This document shows positions 1 through 8,817 of a stretch of 48,441 nt of DNA, piece by piece. The first letter of the stretch is position 1. Each line of letters begins with the position of its first letter. This DNA is from Bacteroidales bacterium UBA1077 (lineage in GTDB: Bacteria > Bacteroidota > Bacteroidia > Bacteroidales > UBA932): assembly GCA_002314195.1 (NCBI GenBank), contig DCCQ01000039.1, positions 1-48,441 of the forward strand, read 5' to 3'. Both the position numbers and the translations under genes were made by a program. Below the pieces are notes generated by a model, which was not told where the DNA came from, did no database searches, and saw nothing but the letters and a program-made list of their open reading frames with translations.

Positions 1-22
1 TCTACCATTTCGCCACCCGCGC
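1..22 (-). tRNA. tRNA-Leu, 5' part only (cut by window edge)
   Basis: Read on the minus strand, the first bases are GCGCGGGTGGCGAAATGGTA. This is the acceptor strand plus the start of the D-arm typical of bacterial tRNA-Leu (acceptor GCGCGGG, then TG and GCGAAAT-GGTAGA). The anticodon lies outside the window, so the isoacceptor is unknown. A promoter box sits just upstream. tRNA-Ser shares some of this look, but the TGGCGAAAT-GGTAGA segment fits Leu better. Confidence 0.8.
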
Positions 23-35
23 TTGAAGTGGAATG

Positions 36-66
36 CAAAGATACTGAATATTTACGAAATTGCAAA
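36..66 (-). promoter_or_regulatory. Promoter of the tRNA-Leu gene
   Basis: On the minus strand TTTG (66-63) is followed after 19 bases by TATCTTTG (43-36). This matches the Bacteroidetes housekeeping pattern TTTG-N19/20-TAnnTTTG. It lies 13 bases before the first base of the tRNA, so the transcript starts only a few bases upstream of the mature 5' end. Confidence 0.75.
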
Positions 67-90
67 CAAAATCAGATATGGCCGCAAAAA

Positions 91-999
91 TTAAAAACCA
101 TAGCCCAACGAGAAAGCCACGATATTCAAGGACGGCGTTTTCTGGAAGGCGGCATCCAACCTGACTCCGAGGAACTTAGACCCCAGACCGACAGAGAGGC
201 CCGATGGAAGCATGCCAGCGCCGGAAGCACGGTAACCGGCCCTTACGAAGACAACATCGTTGAATCCATACTGGACACCGGCGGAAACCGCGAACTTCCC
301 GGCAAGAAAGCAATCGGCGTCGAGTCCGGCATCCAAGGAATGCTTATCCGCGAAAGCCAGCCCATAACCGGCCGCCAAACGCACAGACGAAGGAATATGG
401 TAGGACGCTCCTGAAGCATCCTTGACGGATGTGCCGAGATTGGCGAATCCTGCGCTGAGGCAGAAGGACTTCCAGCGAAGCATTGCATAGACATCCGATG
501 CGAACACACCAGTGCTCAAGTCGGAGGCAAGCCTCTCTCCGGCATATTTAAGATTGACTCCCAGACTGAGCATCTCAATCACCTTCAGTCCCAAACCGGC
601 GGAGAACAGCATGGCAGAAGTCTTGAAGGTTCCGTTGCGGTTACCATAATCATCAATAACCTCGTACTCGCCGCCGGAATTGTAATTTCCGGCCACAGAA
701 AGACCGAACCTGTCGCCAAACCTCATACCGGCACCAATGTCGAAACCCGAGGTTGTCTTCTGACTCAATGCCGGGGAATATGCCGCGGTCGCGGAGAAAC
801 GGTTTTCCGAATATGGGATCACAGCAGGGTTGCGGAACGCAGAGTACGAGATGTCCGCAGTTGGTGCGACGGAAATCCCGGCCATAGCCACGGAAGCGGG
901 ATCGTTCCTCTGGCACATCCAACCATACGCGACATCCTGGGCCTGTAAATGGAACACCGGCAAAAGAGCGGCTACGGCCGCGATCAACACTCTCTTCAT
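91..999 (-). CDS. PorV/PorQ-family outer-membrane beta-barrel protein
   Basis: 302 residues with a type I signal peptide (MKRVLIAAVAALLPVFHLQAQ, cut after AQ). The rest is glycine- and aromatic-rich alternating strands ending in an aromatic residue (SLGYGF), as in outer-membrane barrels. The early phrase with ASVAMAGISVA and the NPA motif resemble the FadL-like PorV/PorQ family of the T9SS. PorV shuttles cargo with C-terminal sorting domains to the attachment complex. Its start is one base after the stop of the upstream protease gene, which itself carries a T9SS sorting domain, so the two are surely cotranscribed. I infer a dedicated or accessory T9SS shuttle; a generic PorV/PorQ paralogue with another role is possible. 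It is shorter than PorV of Porphyromonas (about 390 residues). Confidence 0.7.
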   Translation of the reverse strand: MKRVLIAAVAALLPVFHLQAQDVAYGWMCQRNDPASVAMAGISVAPTADISYSAFRNPAVIPYSENRFSATAAYSPALSQKTTSGFDIGAGMRFGDRFGLSVAGNYNSGGEYEVIDDYGNRNGTFKTSAMLFSAGLGLKVIEMLSLGVNLKYAGERLASDLSTGVFASDVYAMLRWKSFCLSAGFANLGTSVKDASGASYHIPSSVRLAAGYGLAFADKHSLDAGLDADCFLAGKFAVSAGVQYGFNDVVFVRAGYRASGAGMLPSGLSVGLGSKFLGVRLDAAFQKTPSLNIVAFSLGYGF

Positions 1000-1000
1000 T

Positions 1001-3292
1001 CTATCTCTTGACTATAACATAATTATACTCTTCAGCACCCAAACTCAATCCCAGCCTGTACTCTCCCGGAGCAAAAGCGCTCATGTCAATCCTCACCGGA
1101 TTGAACACGCTGCATGAGACCTTCTCTTCAAGAATGACAGCGCCGGACATGGAGGACAGCCTCACCCTGACGTCAACAGCCGAGGTGCTGCCGGGGCGGA
1201 TGTTCAAGAAATCACGGACCGGGTTCGGATAGTAGTCAACAGGGTAGCTCTCGTCACGCGCGACAATCCTGAAATCGGTCGATACCTTGGCGCCCATGCG
1301 GTCCTTGGCTGTCACGGTGATCACCGCCAAGCCATTCAGCTTTTTAGAGACAACCAGATTGCCGTCACCGCTGATCGAGACATCAGCGACACCGTCCGGA
1401 GAGATCTTCACCGAATACTCCAGAGGCTCGTCATCGGGATCAGAGAAAACTCCGTCAAGATAGGCAGACATCTTTCCGTCGCCGGACAAGACAGCATCCT
1501 TGATTGGTTCAGAGACCACCGGAGCCTGGTTCTCTTTGACCTGATAGGTGAATTCATATTCAGTCACCCCTCCATACACATCAGTCGCAGTGATCTTTGC
1601 TTTCTTGGGTGTGAAATCGGACACAAGCTCACACAGAAGCTCGAAGTTGTAAGCATTCTGTCCTTTGGAGTCCTTGACAAGTTTAGCTCTCCCTTCAAAA
1701 TCAGCGGTGACTTCGACATTGTCTCCGTCAGGATCCGTGATGATGAACGGAATCGACACGCTCTCCCACTGACGGAACCTGAAATCGCCCTTGTAGGATG
1801 TCTCGATGACCGGAGGGTTATTGTAATCCCTTCCGAATTTTGAAAGACCATACCTCATCGAGCCCATAATATCGAGGTATGGTCCCATAGACCTTCCGTA
1901 ACAGTTTATAAGGCTTGGATTCGCTCCCTTCAGAAGCATATCCTTCAAGTCCTCGTTGGTGAATCCCTCACCGCCGAACTGTGAGAGCAGCAGCGCCAAG
2001 GCACCGGAGACGTGAGGACAGGCCATTGAGGTACCATCGTAGCGGTCATAGGATCCCGATGCGATACAACTGTAAATGTTCTCGCCGGGGGCGCAAATGT
2101 CCACCCAATCACCGTAATTTGAGAATGATGACAGGCGACCTGTCATTCCTGTCGCACCGACAGCGATCACCGGATCGTATGCGGCCGGCACCCCGTTGGT
2201 AATGCCATCGTTTCCAGCCGCGAAGACCACCAGTCCACCTTTCATCGGAGAACCTGGCTTATGATTGCCATCCTTGTCACAGCCGGCATTGTCGATGAAA
2301 TAGTCAATGGCCGTAGCCATCGAAGATGTTATCCTGTCACGAAGAGCGTACTCTTTCTCATAAGCGGAAAGTTTGCCATCATTATCCAAGTCATAACTGT
2401 TGCCCCAACTGTTCTGGCTGATGACAGCACCGTTGTCCGCCCCCCAGACAATTGCTCTCTGGAAACTGGATGCGGCATTGTTTCCCTGAAAAACCTGCGC
2501 GCTCATAAGGGTCACACCCTTTTTTCCTGCCGCATAGTCACCTCCGGCTATCCCGGCGAGACCTTTTGAGTTGTTCCGGACTCCGGCGACGATGCCGGCG
2601 ACATGACATCCGTGGTCGTCAGAGGTGACATTCGAGTTGTTCCGCACGAAGTTCCAATTGCTGCTTCCACAGTTCCACTCCAGATCCTCGTGCTTAAGGT
2701 TGATGCCCCCGTCAACCACGCAGACGATGACGGACGGATCTCCTGTCGTGTACTTCCAAGCATCCTCGACGTTTATGCTGTATTTCCCTGAATATTCCCA
2801 AAGGTAGGAATATCCAGAGTCATTGGCCGCTCCCTTCCTGCAGATCATGTTGCGCTTTTCGGTAGCCTCCACACCGTCAAGTGAGCCGAGGATTTCCTGG
2901 GCCTTCGCAAGAGGCAGCGCGGAATCAAAATCCACGATGTAATACTGGTGGAGACCATATTTCCTGTGCAACGGCTCGTACTCCCCGGCATCAGGGAAAA
3001 GGCGTTCGGCATGCTTGAATCCGAGACTCTCCGAGACTTTACCCAGTTGTCCTTCAGCGTTCCTTTCCATAGCGTCCGCGGCATCAGATGTCAGCTTCAC
3101 GATCACCGAGCCGGGAATATATATTGCCCGGTCGATCTCTTCCTGAGTGTAGGGACGCTGTTCCTGAATGCCGGATGGCTTTGCATCCGTCTTGTCCGGC
3201 ATCAATGCTTGTCCCGTTTCCGAACAGGAAAAGAAGAAAAGCGAGGAGACTGCAAGCAGCGCGGCCGCAGAAAAACATGATCTTACGTTCAT
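1001..3292 (-). CDS. Subtilisin-like (S8) serine protease with T9SS C-terminal sorting domain
   Basis: 763 residues. The N-terminus has a signal ending in FFFSC (Cys23), a lipobox-like sequence. Residues about 45-145 look like an S8 propeptide. The catalytic triad is visible: Asp194 (VVDGG), His227 (DDHGCHVAG) and Ser422 (GTSMACPHVSG), with the oxyanion Asn in ISQNSWG near 294. An insertion with DLDNDGKLSAYE (about 301-312) matches an EF-hand/dockerin-type calcium loop. Two Ig- or cadherin-like domains follow (about 490-680; 'NQAPVV', 'FSDPDDEPL'). The last 80 residues start with YYPNPVRDFLNI and end in NYVIVKR, the typical type A T9SS sorting domain. Role: cell-surface or secreted protein degradation. 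Cotranscribed with the PorV/PorQ-like gene. Having both a lipobox and a T9SS signal is odd; the Cys may be incidental. Confidence 0.88.
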   Translation of the reverse strand: MNVRSCFSAAALLAVSSLFFFSCSETGQALMPDKTDAKPSGIQEQRPYTQEEIDRAIYIPGSVIVKLTSDAADAMERNAEGQLGKVSESLGFKHAERLFPDAGEYEPLHRKYGLHQYYIVDFDSALPLAKAQEILGSLDGVEATEKRNMICRKGAANDSGYSYLWEYSGKYSINVEDAWKYTTGDPSVIVCVVDGGINLKHEDLEWNCGSSNWNFVRNNSNVTSDDHGCHVAGIVAGVRNNSKGLAGIAGGDYAAGKKGVTLMSAQVFQGNNAASSFQRAIVWGADNGAVISQNSWGNSYDLDNDGKLSAYEKEYALRDRITSSMATAIDYFIDNAGCDKDGNHKPGSPMKGGLVVFAAGNDGITNGVPAAYDPVIAVGATGMTGRLSSFSNYGDWVDICAPGENIYSCIASGSYDRYDGTSMACPHVSGALALLLSQFGGEGFTNEDLKDMLLKGANPSLINCYGRSMGPYLDIMGSMRYGLSKFGRDYNNPPVIETSYKGDFRFRQWESVSIPFIITDPDGDNVEVTADFEGRAKLVKDSKGQNAYNFELLCELVSDFTPKKAKITATDVYGGVTEYEFTYQVKENQAPVVSEPIKDAVLSGDGKMSAYLDGVFSDPDDEPLEYSVKISPDGVADVSISGDGNLVVSKKLNGLAVITVTAKDRMGAKVSTDFRIVARDESYPVDYYPNPVRDFLNIRPGSTSAVDVRVRLSSMSGAVILEEKVSCSVFNPVRIDMSAFAPGEYRLGLSLGAEEYNYVIVKR

Positions 3293-3306
3293 ATCTCTTT
3301 ATTTTG

Positions 3307-3342
3307 AAAAAAGGGATCCGGACCGCAACACATCCGGATCCC
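3307..3342 (-). terminator. Rho-independent terminator after the SusCD operon
   Basis: Perfect 10-bp inverted repeat GGGATCCGGA / TCCGGATCCC (3313-3322 and 3333-3342) with a 10-base loop. On the minus strand it is followed by six T (3312-3307). It lies between the DUF4988 lipoprotein gene and the S8 protease gene and should end the six-gene SusCD transcript. Confidence 0.8.
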
Positions 3343-3349
3343 TCAACCT

Positions 3350-3357
3350 CAAAGGTA
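3350..3357 (-). promoter_or_regulatory. Possible promoter box for the S8 protease / PorV-like pair
   Basis: TACCTTTG on the minus strand matches the TAnnTTTG consensus. No clear TTTG is found 19-20 bases upstream. The predicted start of transcription would fall right at the terminator-like hairpin, so the transcript would begin with it. Either a real promoter for the protease gene or a chance match. Confidence 0.4.
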
Positions 3358-3365
3358 CAGTTATG

Positions 3366-6300
3366 TTATCTCAATTTGAGAAGCGAGGCGCGGCCGGACC
3401 TCGCGATCCTGGCGTCAACCTTCCTACCCTCATCTTTCGGACATTTTGTGTCTGGAGCGATGGTCATGTTTGAAGGAAGCGCCATGCTGTCGAAGCGTAC
3501 GCTCTGGCATGCCTTCGGTGCGGAGACACTCTTTATCGCCTTGGTGGCGACGGAAGGGGTCAATGTGGCCGGATTGACAACATAGACGACGTCTCTGAAA
3601 GTATACCACTTGCCGTCAGATACACCTTTTCCTAAAATTCCCCAATATGCGGCATATACTTCCGGCCTTTCTTCGGATAGTTTGTAAACCACATTCTCGA
3701 CCTTGATGGTTTTGTCAGACGACTTGGTAAGAGTTGCGATCTTCCCTGTGTCCTTGTCACCTGTGCAGACATATTTGTCATTGGTTATTCCGGAGAGATA
3801 GAACTCGTACTTGCTGCTTGAGGCAAACTTCACGAAATTCAGGGTACACTTGTCATTTTCGGCATCGTATTTCAGAGGAACACCGTCTATGCCAAGGCCG
3901 TTTAGCGCGATGGTCTCGTCCGGGAGCGCCTCCGCAAGCACGACATTGTAGGTGGTGTCCGCACCGGTCTTCACAGACTTCGTGCTGAGGGTGTAGCTGC
4001 CAAGCCAAGCCTTGTAGGCCGCGGAAGCGTCCTTGACACGAGTCATATCACTGATTGACACCTCATCCCAGTAGTTGCCCTTGCCGGCATTCTCTCCCGC
4101 CTGGATCTGCCATGACAGGCTGAATGACTGGAACTTACCAAGAGGGCAAGAACCTGCAGCCACTGTCACATCACCACCCTTCTCAAGCATATATCCTGTA
4201 AGGATGACCGAAGGCTCTTCCGTGTTCCATCCGTATGCCGCATAAGACTTGTAATTCTTAGTGAAGATACCTGAAAGGTAAATGTCACATGCGCCATATT
4301 TAGAATGGTTCCAAGCCTCTGGAAGTTTCTGTTCCTTGAGGATGAACTTTCCATCAGAGAACTCAGCCTCAACGGAAGAAAGTCCATTATCCTCCTGACC
4401 AGGAAGTCCTGCGACATTGTAGGTGCTGCCGCTCGTCTTTTCAGACACAGTCAGAATGGAGCCTCCAACACTCCACCTTCCGATGAAGTCGGCATAAGAG
4501 GCTACTGAGACAGGTTCCTTTTTTTCAAACGCAAAAGTCTTGTAGTCTCCTGTAGGAGTTCCGTCAAGGGAAATCCCTGCAGCCACGGCGATGTATCTGC
4601 CATATTCTTTCTCTCCAAAACTGTCAGAGGCCGTCGCGCCGTCACTATGCACAAGAATATCGTATATGTCCTCACGGCTAAAGTCCTCCGCATAAAGATC
4701 GTACCAGAACGCGAGATCATCGCAGAGAGTCAGAACCGCCTTCTCAGGAGAGTTGCCAAGTTTTGCATATTCATCTTCTGAATAGAGGTAAAGCATATAA
4801 GGGACATTCGAACCGCTGACCGTGTTGGTGATGACCTCAGGGTACTTCTTGTCTTCCGGATCAGTGCTGTAGGATAGAGACCACGCAGAGTTTTCCTTGA
4901 ATTCAACCGTAGAGATGGAGTTGAGGATCATCGTGCATGTCTCCGGCATGCCCTCTTCCTCAGGGAAAACGGAAGAAATGACATAACCGTAGAGGCTCAC
5001 GTAGGATCCGACTTTTGAAGCCAGTCCAAGTGAAGAGAGCGGAGCCTCAATCACTACTTTCTGCCCCATGGCGGCCGTTATGAAATAAGTGTCAGATTCC
5101 TGTTCGAGTTTACCGGAAGTGATCACGTACGCCGGAAATTCCGTCAGCCATCCCAAGTAAGAAGATGTCGGGGCCGTCACACCGGATGTTTCTGACGTGA
5201 TCTCATACGATGCAACCTCGACAGAGACGACATCGGTCTCCTCGTTGGTCTTCTTCACTCCACTCAACGTTATTTCCTTGCCGACAGGAAGCGCAGAGGT
5301 GGTTCCTGTCACATACAGGCAGCTTGTGCCATCTGAAACCACAGCCGAGTTCTCAGAAGTGGCAAGGACAGTCTCCTTGTAAAGGACTACCGGAGTGTTG
5401 TCAGCGACGTTCTCCAGCGTGGCGATGTCGGTAGTGACCGTCTCAGTTGGGTACTGGAGCACATAGAGGACCTCCGGGGTCTCTCCGGTGACAATGTTGA
5501 TGACGTCAACCTCAGCGGAGCGGAACGCCCCGGTCTCGTTGGCCTCGCAGACCAGAGTGTAGACATCGGTATGTGTGGCCTTTGTCTGTGGAGCTACACT
5601 GATCCATTTCTGGGTCTTGTCAACATAAAGTTCATAGTCCATGTTTGTGGTCACGGAGACTTTGACCTCTCCGCCGGCCGCCGGCACAGACTTCACATCA
5701 GCCTCCGCCGTCAGGACACCGTCCTCGAAGACCAAAGACTTGATGTCGGTCTTGCCGCGGCCGTTGCTTGCATAGACAAAGACTTTTCCGGTGGCGTTCT
5801 CATTGTGCTTCACACCGATGTAGCCTGGTGTATCGCCCTTTGGAAGGGTGATCACCCTTGCCTCCCATCCTGTGGTGCAGTTGAGGATGTCAACCTCAAC
5901 CACGTCTCCCTCTGAAACACCTTTGAGGGAATATGGGTAAGTATATTCATCACCGCCAACAGGCACACCCAGGTCTTTTCGCGCGTCGAAGACCAGATAG
6001 AAAGGAAGTTCCTTCTGGATGGTGTAAGCCTCGCCGTTGATGAAGAACGTCACGGTTGTGTCGCCATCTTCAATAGAAATCGTGGATCCTCCAGGGTTGC
6101 CCAGTACGGTCACGTCCGTCCAAGTCTCCCCTTTGTCATAGGAAATCTGCCATTTGCCCTCGCTGATGCGAAGTTGAGGAATGGCGGAGTGAACCGGGAT
6201 CTTGTTGCCGTCCGAATCCAAAAGGGCCTTGCCGTCAACAGCCCAGTAGAACTCTCCATCAACATCGATGACACCTATGGTCGGAGTGTCTCCCTTATCA

Positions 6301-6596
6301 CCTTTCTTTCCGTCAGCGATGACAGCCGTCGTGCCGTCGGAGAAAGTGATCGTGTAGCCGTCATCACCTTGGGTGACAGAGTTGACATAGATCTTTCCTT
6401 GAATGGAAGCCACAATTGACTGCATCCCCGGTATGGTGATTTTGTTGATTTCATCCACCTTCTTTTCAAGGGCATCAACCCTCTCGACAAGATCATCGAC
6501 CTTGTCATAAAGGGAATCGTTGTCAGCGCAGCTGTTTGCCAGTGCCAAGGCAGCGGCAGTGGCGGATACAGCCAACAAAGTTTTGAGTGTTTTCAT
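3366..6596 (-). CDS. Large surface lipoprotein: DUF4988 (PL29-type N-terminus), BACON-like and repeat domains
   Basis: 1076 residues, lipobox LALANSC (Cys23). Residues 28-55 form a short heptad coiled coil (VDDLVERVDALEKKVDEI). A collagen-like stretch (GKKGDKGDTPTIGV) and a segment with YWAVDG follow, the usual make-up of DUF4988 / PL29 N-terminal regions. A BACON-like domain lies near 295-385 and an OB-fold-like region (TLENVADNTPVVL, DUF5689-type, tentative) near 388-490. Residues about 570-690 and two WLG-type modules at about 700 and 862 are shared with the neighbouring 729-residue lipoprotein. Last gene of the SusCD operon, before a strong terminator. Probably a substrate-binding surface lipoprotein (SusE/F-like position). 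No lyase catalytic domain is seen, so I do not call it an enzyme. Confidence 0.75.
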   Translation of the reverse strand: MKTLKTLLAVSATAAALALANSCADNDSLYDKVDDLVERVDALEKKVDEINKITIPGMQSIVASIQGKIYVNSVTQGDDGYTITFSDGTTAVIADGKKGDKGDTPTIGVIDVDGEFYWAVDGKALLDSDGNKIPVHSAIPQLRISEGKWQISYDKGETWTDVTVLGNPGGSTISIEDGDTTVTFFINGEAYTIQKELPFYLVFDARKDLGVPVGGDEYTYPYSLKGVSEGDVVEVDILNCTTGWEARVITLPKGDTPGYIGVKHNENATGKVFVYASNGRGKTDIKSLVFEDGVLTAEADVKSVPAAGGEVKVSVTTNMDYELYVDKTQKWISVAPQTKATHTDVYTLVCEANETGAFRSAEVDVINIVTGETPEVLYVLQYPTETVTTDIATLENVADNTPVVLYKETVLATSENSAVVSDGTSCLYVTGTTSALPVGKEITLSGVKKTNEETDVVSVEVASYEITSETSGVTAPTSSYLGWLTEFPAYVITSGKLEQESDTYFITAAMGQKVVIEAPLSSLGLASKVGSYVSLYGYVISSVFPEEEGMPETCTMILNSISTVEFKENSAWSLSYSTDPEDKKYPEVITNTVSGSNVPYMLYLYSEDEYAKLGNSPEKAVLTLCDDLAFWYDLYAEDFSREDIYDILVHSDGATASDSFGEKEYGRYIAVAAGISLDGTPTGDYKTFAFEKKEPVSVASYADFIGRWSVGGSILTVSEKTSGSTYNVAGLPGQEDNGLSSVEAEFSDGKFILKEQKLPEAWNHSKYGACDIYLSGIFTKNYKSYAAYGWNTEEPSVILTGYMLEKGGDVTVAAGSCPLGKFQSFSLSWQIQAGENAGKGNYWDEVSISDMTRVKDASAAYKAWLGSYTLSTKSVKTGADTTYNVVLAEALPDETIALNGLGIDGVPLKYDAENDKCTLNFVKFASSSKYEFYLSGITNDKYVCTGDKDTGKIATLTKSSDKTIKVENVVYKLSEERPEVYAAYWGILGKGVSDGKWYTFRDVVYVVNPATLTPSVATKAIKSVSAPKACQSVRFDSMALPSNMTIAPDTKCPKDEGRKVDARIARSGRASLLKLR

Positions 6597-6613
6597 GATT
6601 CCAATAGTTTTTA

Positions 6614-8803
6614 TTATTTTACGATAAGTTTTCTTCCCAACCTTAGTGAGATTTCAGGCATGGCCTCGTAAGGAGTGCAGAGTTCATAGGATTCCTTGAA
6701 CGCCATCCTCTTGAAATTATTCTTGTCGACCTTAACCCAAGCGCCTTCGGTCTTGCCCAGACTCATCGTCTTGACTGAAGACGTGCCGGACTTGACACCT
6801 GTGAGAGGGAATTCGTCAGGCTTGCTCTTGAATGTATAGACACCGCCATCAGGATCGGAGATTGGAACGGCTATGAGTTCCAAACGGTTGAAAGTGAACT
6901 CACCACCATCCTGAACTTGGAATTTGTTGCCGGTGAATTTTACGGAACCGTCACTCTGCAAAGTTCCGGTGGCGACATCATAAGCCCCTTTTCCTCCGGA
7001 TGTGATGTAATACTCCTTACCTCCAGTATAAATGAACTTGCCGACATAGTACAGGTTACAGCCACCCTCATCAGCACCGATGTCCACATTTTCGGCGACA
7101 GGCTCGTCATCATTACCGTTAAGGATAATATTTCCGCTTTCGCTGTCGTAAGTCACCTCAGCAGGCTCGAAGAAGTCCTGATCCATCTGCCAGCCCCTCA
7201 TGTTGATGGTCTGGTCAGCCACCTTCTGAGTGAGAGATATGTCGAATGCACCAGAGTTGATGCTCCAGTTTCCAAGCCACTTCTTGTAGGCGTCAGAGCC
7301 GCCTCCGCCAGGATTGTCGCCACTGCCACCCTTCTTGGTGAGAGTCGTAGGCAGAGGTGTCAAGTCCTTGCTGATCCTAAGATATTTGCCATCAGCCGTA
7401 GTGGCTATGAACTGAACTCTCTCAAGATCATAGCTTGACCCATCGCTGAAGCTGACACGACCTGCGGCAAGCTTGGCTGTGCTGCCAGAAATAGTTCCGG
7501 TAAAGATCACGTACGTTCCAGTGGCGAAGCTTGACTCACCCCAACCTCCGAAGAGCCCAACTGTACACTCACCATAATTTTGAGTCGAGAGGGTTCCGAG
7601 TCCATCCTGAGCACGTACCTCAATGCCATTGGTGGCGGCATCGTAAGTGGCGGTGACAGGGAATGATTGTCCCTCGATGCCAGTAATGGTATAGCTGGTC
7701 CCCTTATCAAGCGTGGAGATCTTCCAAGTGTCTGTCTCCGCTCCTCTGGTGACAGTCCAATCCCCAAGCCAAGCGTCATAGCCCTCAGCTGAGCCGCCAC
7801 CGCCTGTAACAGAGAACTCACTGCAGGCATAGTGACCGGTCGCGACACCATCATCGGTGAATCCTATGGCGAAGGCTATGTAGTCTCCTGCATCCATCGG
7901 GTCGAAGATCTCAAAGTCGCTATCCTCATAAAGAAGATCAGAGAACTTGATTGTATAGCCAAATTGAGCATAATAATCTATGAGATAAAGGATTTCTTCC
8001 TTGACAGATTCGGCGACAACAAAAGAGAAATCGTCCATCTCCAAACCACTCTCCGTAAACTCTGACTTGTCCACGTAGTAGATTGTGTACTTTCCAGATA
8101 ATGTCGGATCAGCCACATCATTGTAAATGTAGGCTGCCTGTTGACCCTCATAGTCTTTGACTCCGCCATAACGAACAGTCCAGTTGGCATCAGGCCTCAT
8201 GAATGACACATTGTTCTGAACGACAGTGATCACTCCTGTGTCATGGCCGAGTTTCCATTCGACCTTTCCGGATCTTGATGGATTCTCAGGAGACCCCACA
8301 GTCGTGTTTTCAGCAATTGTCACATTCAGGTTGTCCTCTGTGACAGTCACCGTTATCCAGTCCGCGTCCGCCGTGGCCGTAAGCGCATCTTCATACTCAT
8401 AAGGGAAATCGAACGATGCCCCGACACTTGTCGCCTTGATGTCAGAAGGCTCGAAGCCAGTGCTGTAGAACCCGAACTGATGAACTGTGAAATCAGACTC
8501 TGCTCCGTCTGACTTCACTGTGACAGTGGCGTACCTGGACTCATAACTTTCATTCGCCGGAGCGGTGACCGTGACTACATTGCCTTCCACTGAAACCTGG
8601 CACCAGTCTTTGTCAACTGCCACTTCAAAAGGAGATTCGGTGATGAACTCAATTGTGCCTTCGCCACCTTTGGCGGGAATCTTAAGATTGTTTTCCTTGA
8701 CGGATATTGTCTGGTCCTCGGTTCCATCCACCTCCTGCTTGGAGCAGGAAGAGGATGCGATCACAGCCAAGGCCAAAAATATTGCTGAAATTATCTTTTT
8801 CAT
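6614..8803 (-). CDS. BACON-domain surface lipoprotein with two WLG modules
   Basis: 729 residues, lipobox VIASSSC (Cys20). Two tandem BACON domains at about 32-109 (KIPAKGGEGTIEF, DKDWCQV) and 118-197 (ADADWITVTV, VVQNN). A shared region follows (205-330, with GDYIAFAIGFTDDG). Two related modules start YDAWLGDWTV (341) and YKKWLGNWSI (505); the glycine-rich linkers before them are GGGGS-like. BACON domains are found mainly in surface proteins of Bacteroidales that bind glycans or mucin. Same operon as the SusC/SusD pair, 17 bases before the next gene. Likely a substrate-capture lipoprotein; the ligand cannot be read from the sequence. Confidence 0.8.
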   Translation of the reverse strand: MKKIISAIFLALAVIASSSCSKQEVDGTEDQTISVKENNLKIPAKGGEGTIEFITESPFEVAVDKDWCQVSVEGNVVTVTAPANESYESRYATVTVKSDGAESDFTVHQFGFYSTGFEPSDIKATSVGASFDFPYEYEDALTATADADWITVTVTEDNLNVTIAENTTVGSPENPSRSGKVEWKLGHDTGVITVVQNNVSFMRPDANWTVRYGGVKDYEGQQAAYIYNDVADPTLSGKYTIYYVDKSEFTESGLEMDDFSFVVAESVKEEILYLIDYYAQFGYTIKFSDLLYEDSDFEIFDPMDAGDYIAFAIGFTDDGVATGHYACSEFSVTGGGGSAEGYDAWLGDWTVTRGAETDTWKISTLDKGTSYTITGIEGQSFPVTATYDAATNGIEVRAQDGLGTLSTQNYGECTVGLFGGWGESSFATGTYVIFTGTISGSTAKLAAGRVSFSDGSSYDLERVQFIATTADGKYLRISKDLTPLPTTLTKKGGSGDNPGGGGSDAYKKWLGNWSINSGAFDISLTQKVADQTINMRGWQMDQDFFEPAEVTYDSESGNIILNGNDDEPVAENVDIGADEGGCNLYYVGKFIYTGGKEYYITSGGKGAYDVATGTLQSDGSVKFTGNKFQVQDGGEFTFNRLELIAVPISDPDGGVYTFKSKPDEFPLTGVKSGTSSVKTMSLGKTEGAWVKVDKNNFKRMAFKESYELCTPYEAMPEISLRLGRKLIVK

Positions 8804-8817
8804 GACAAAGCCTAAAT

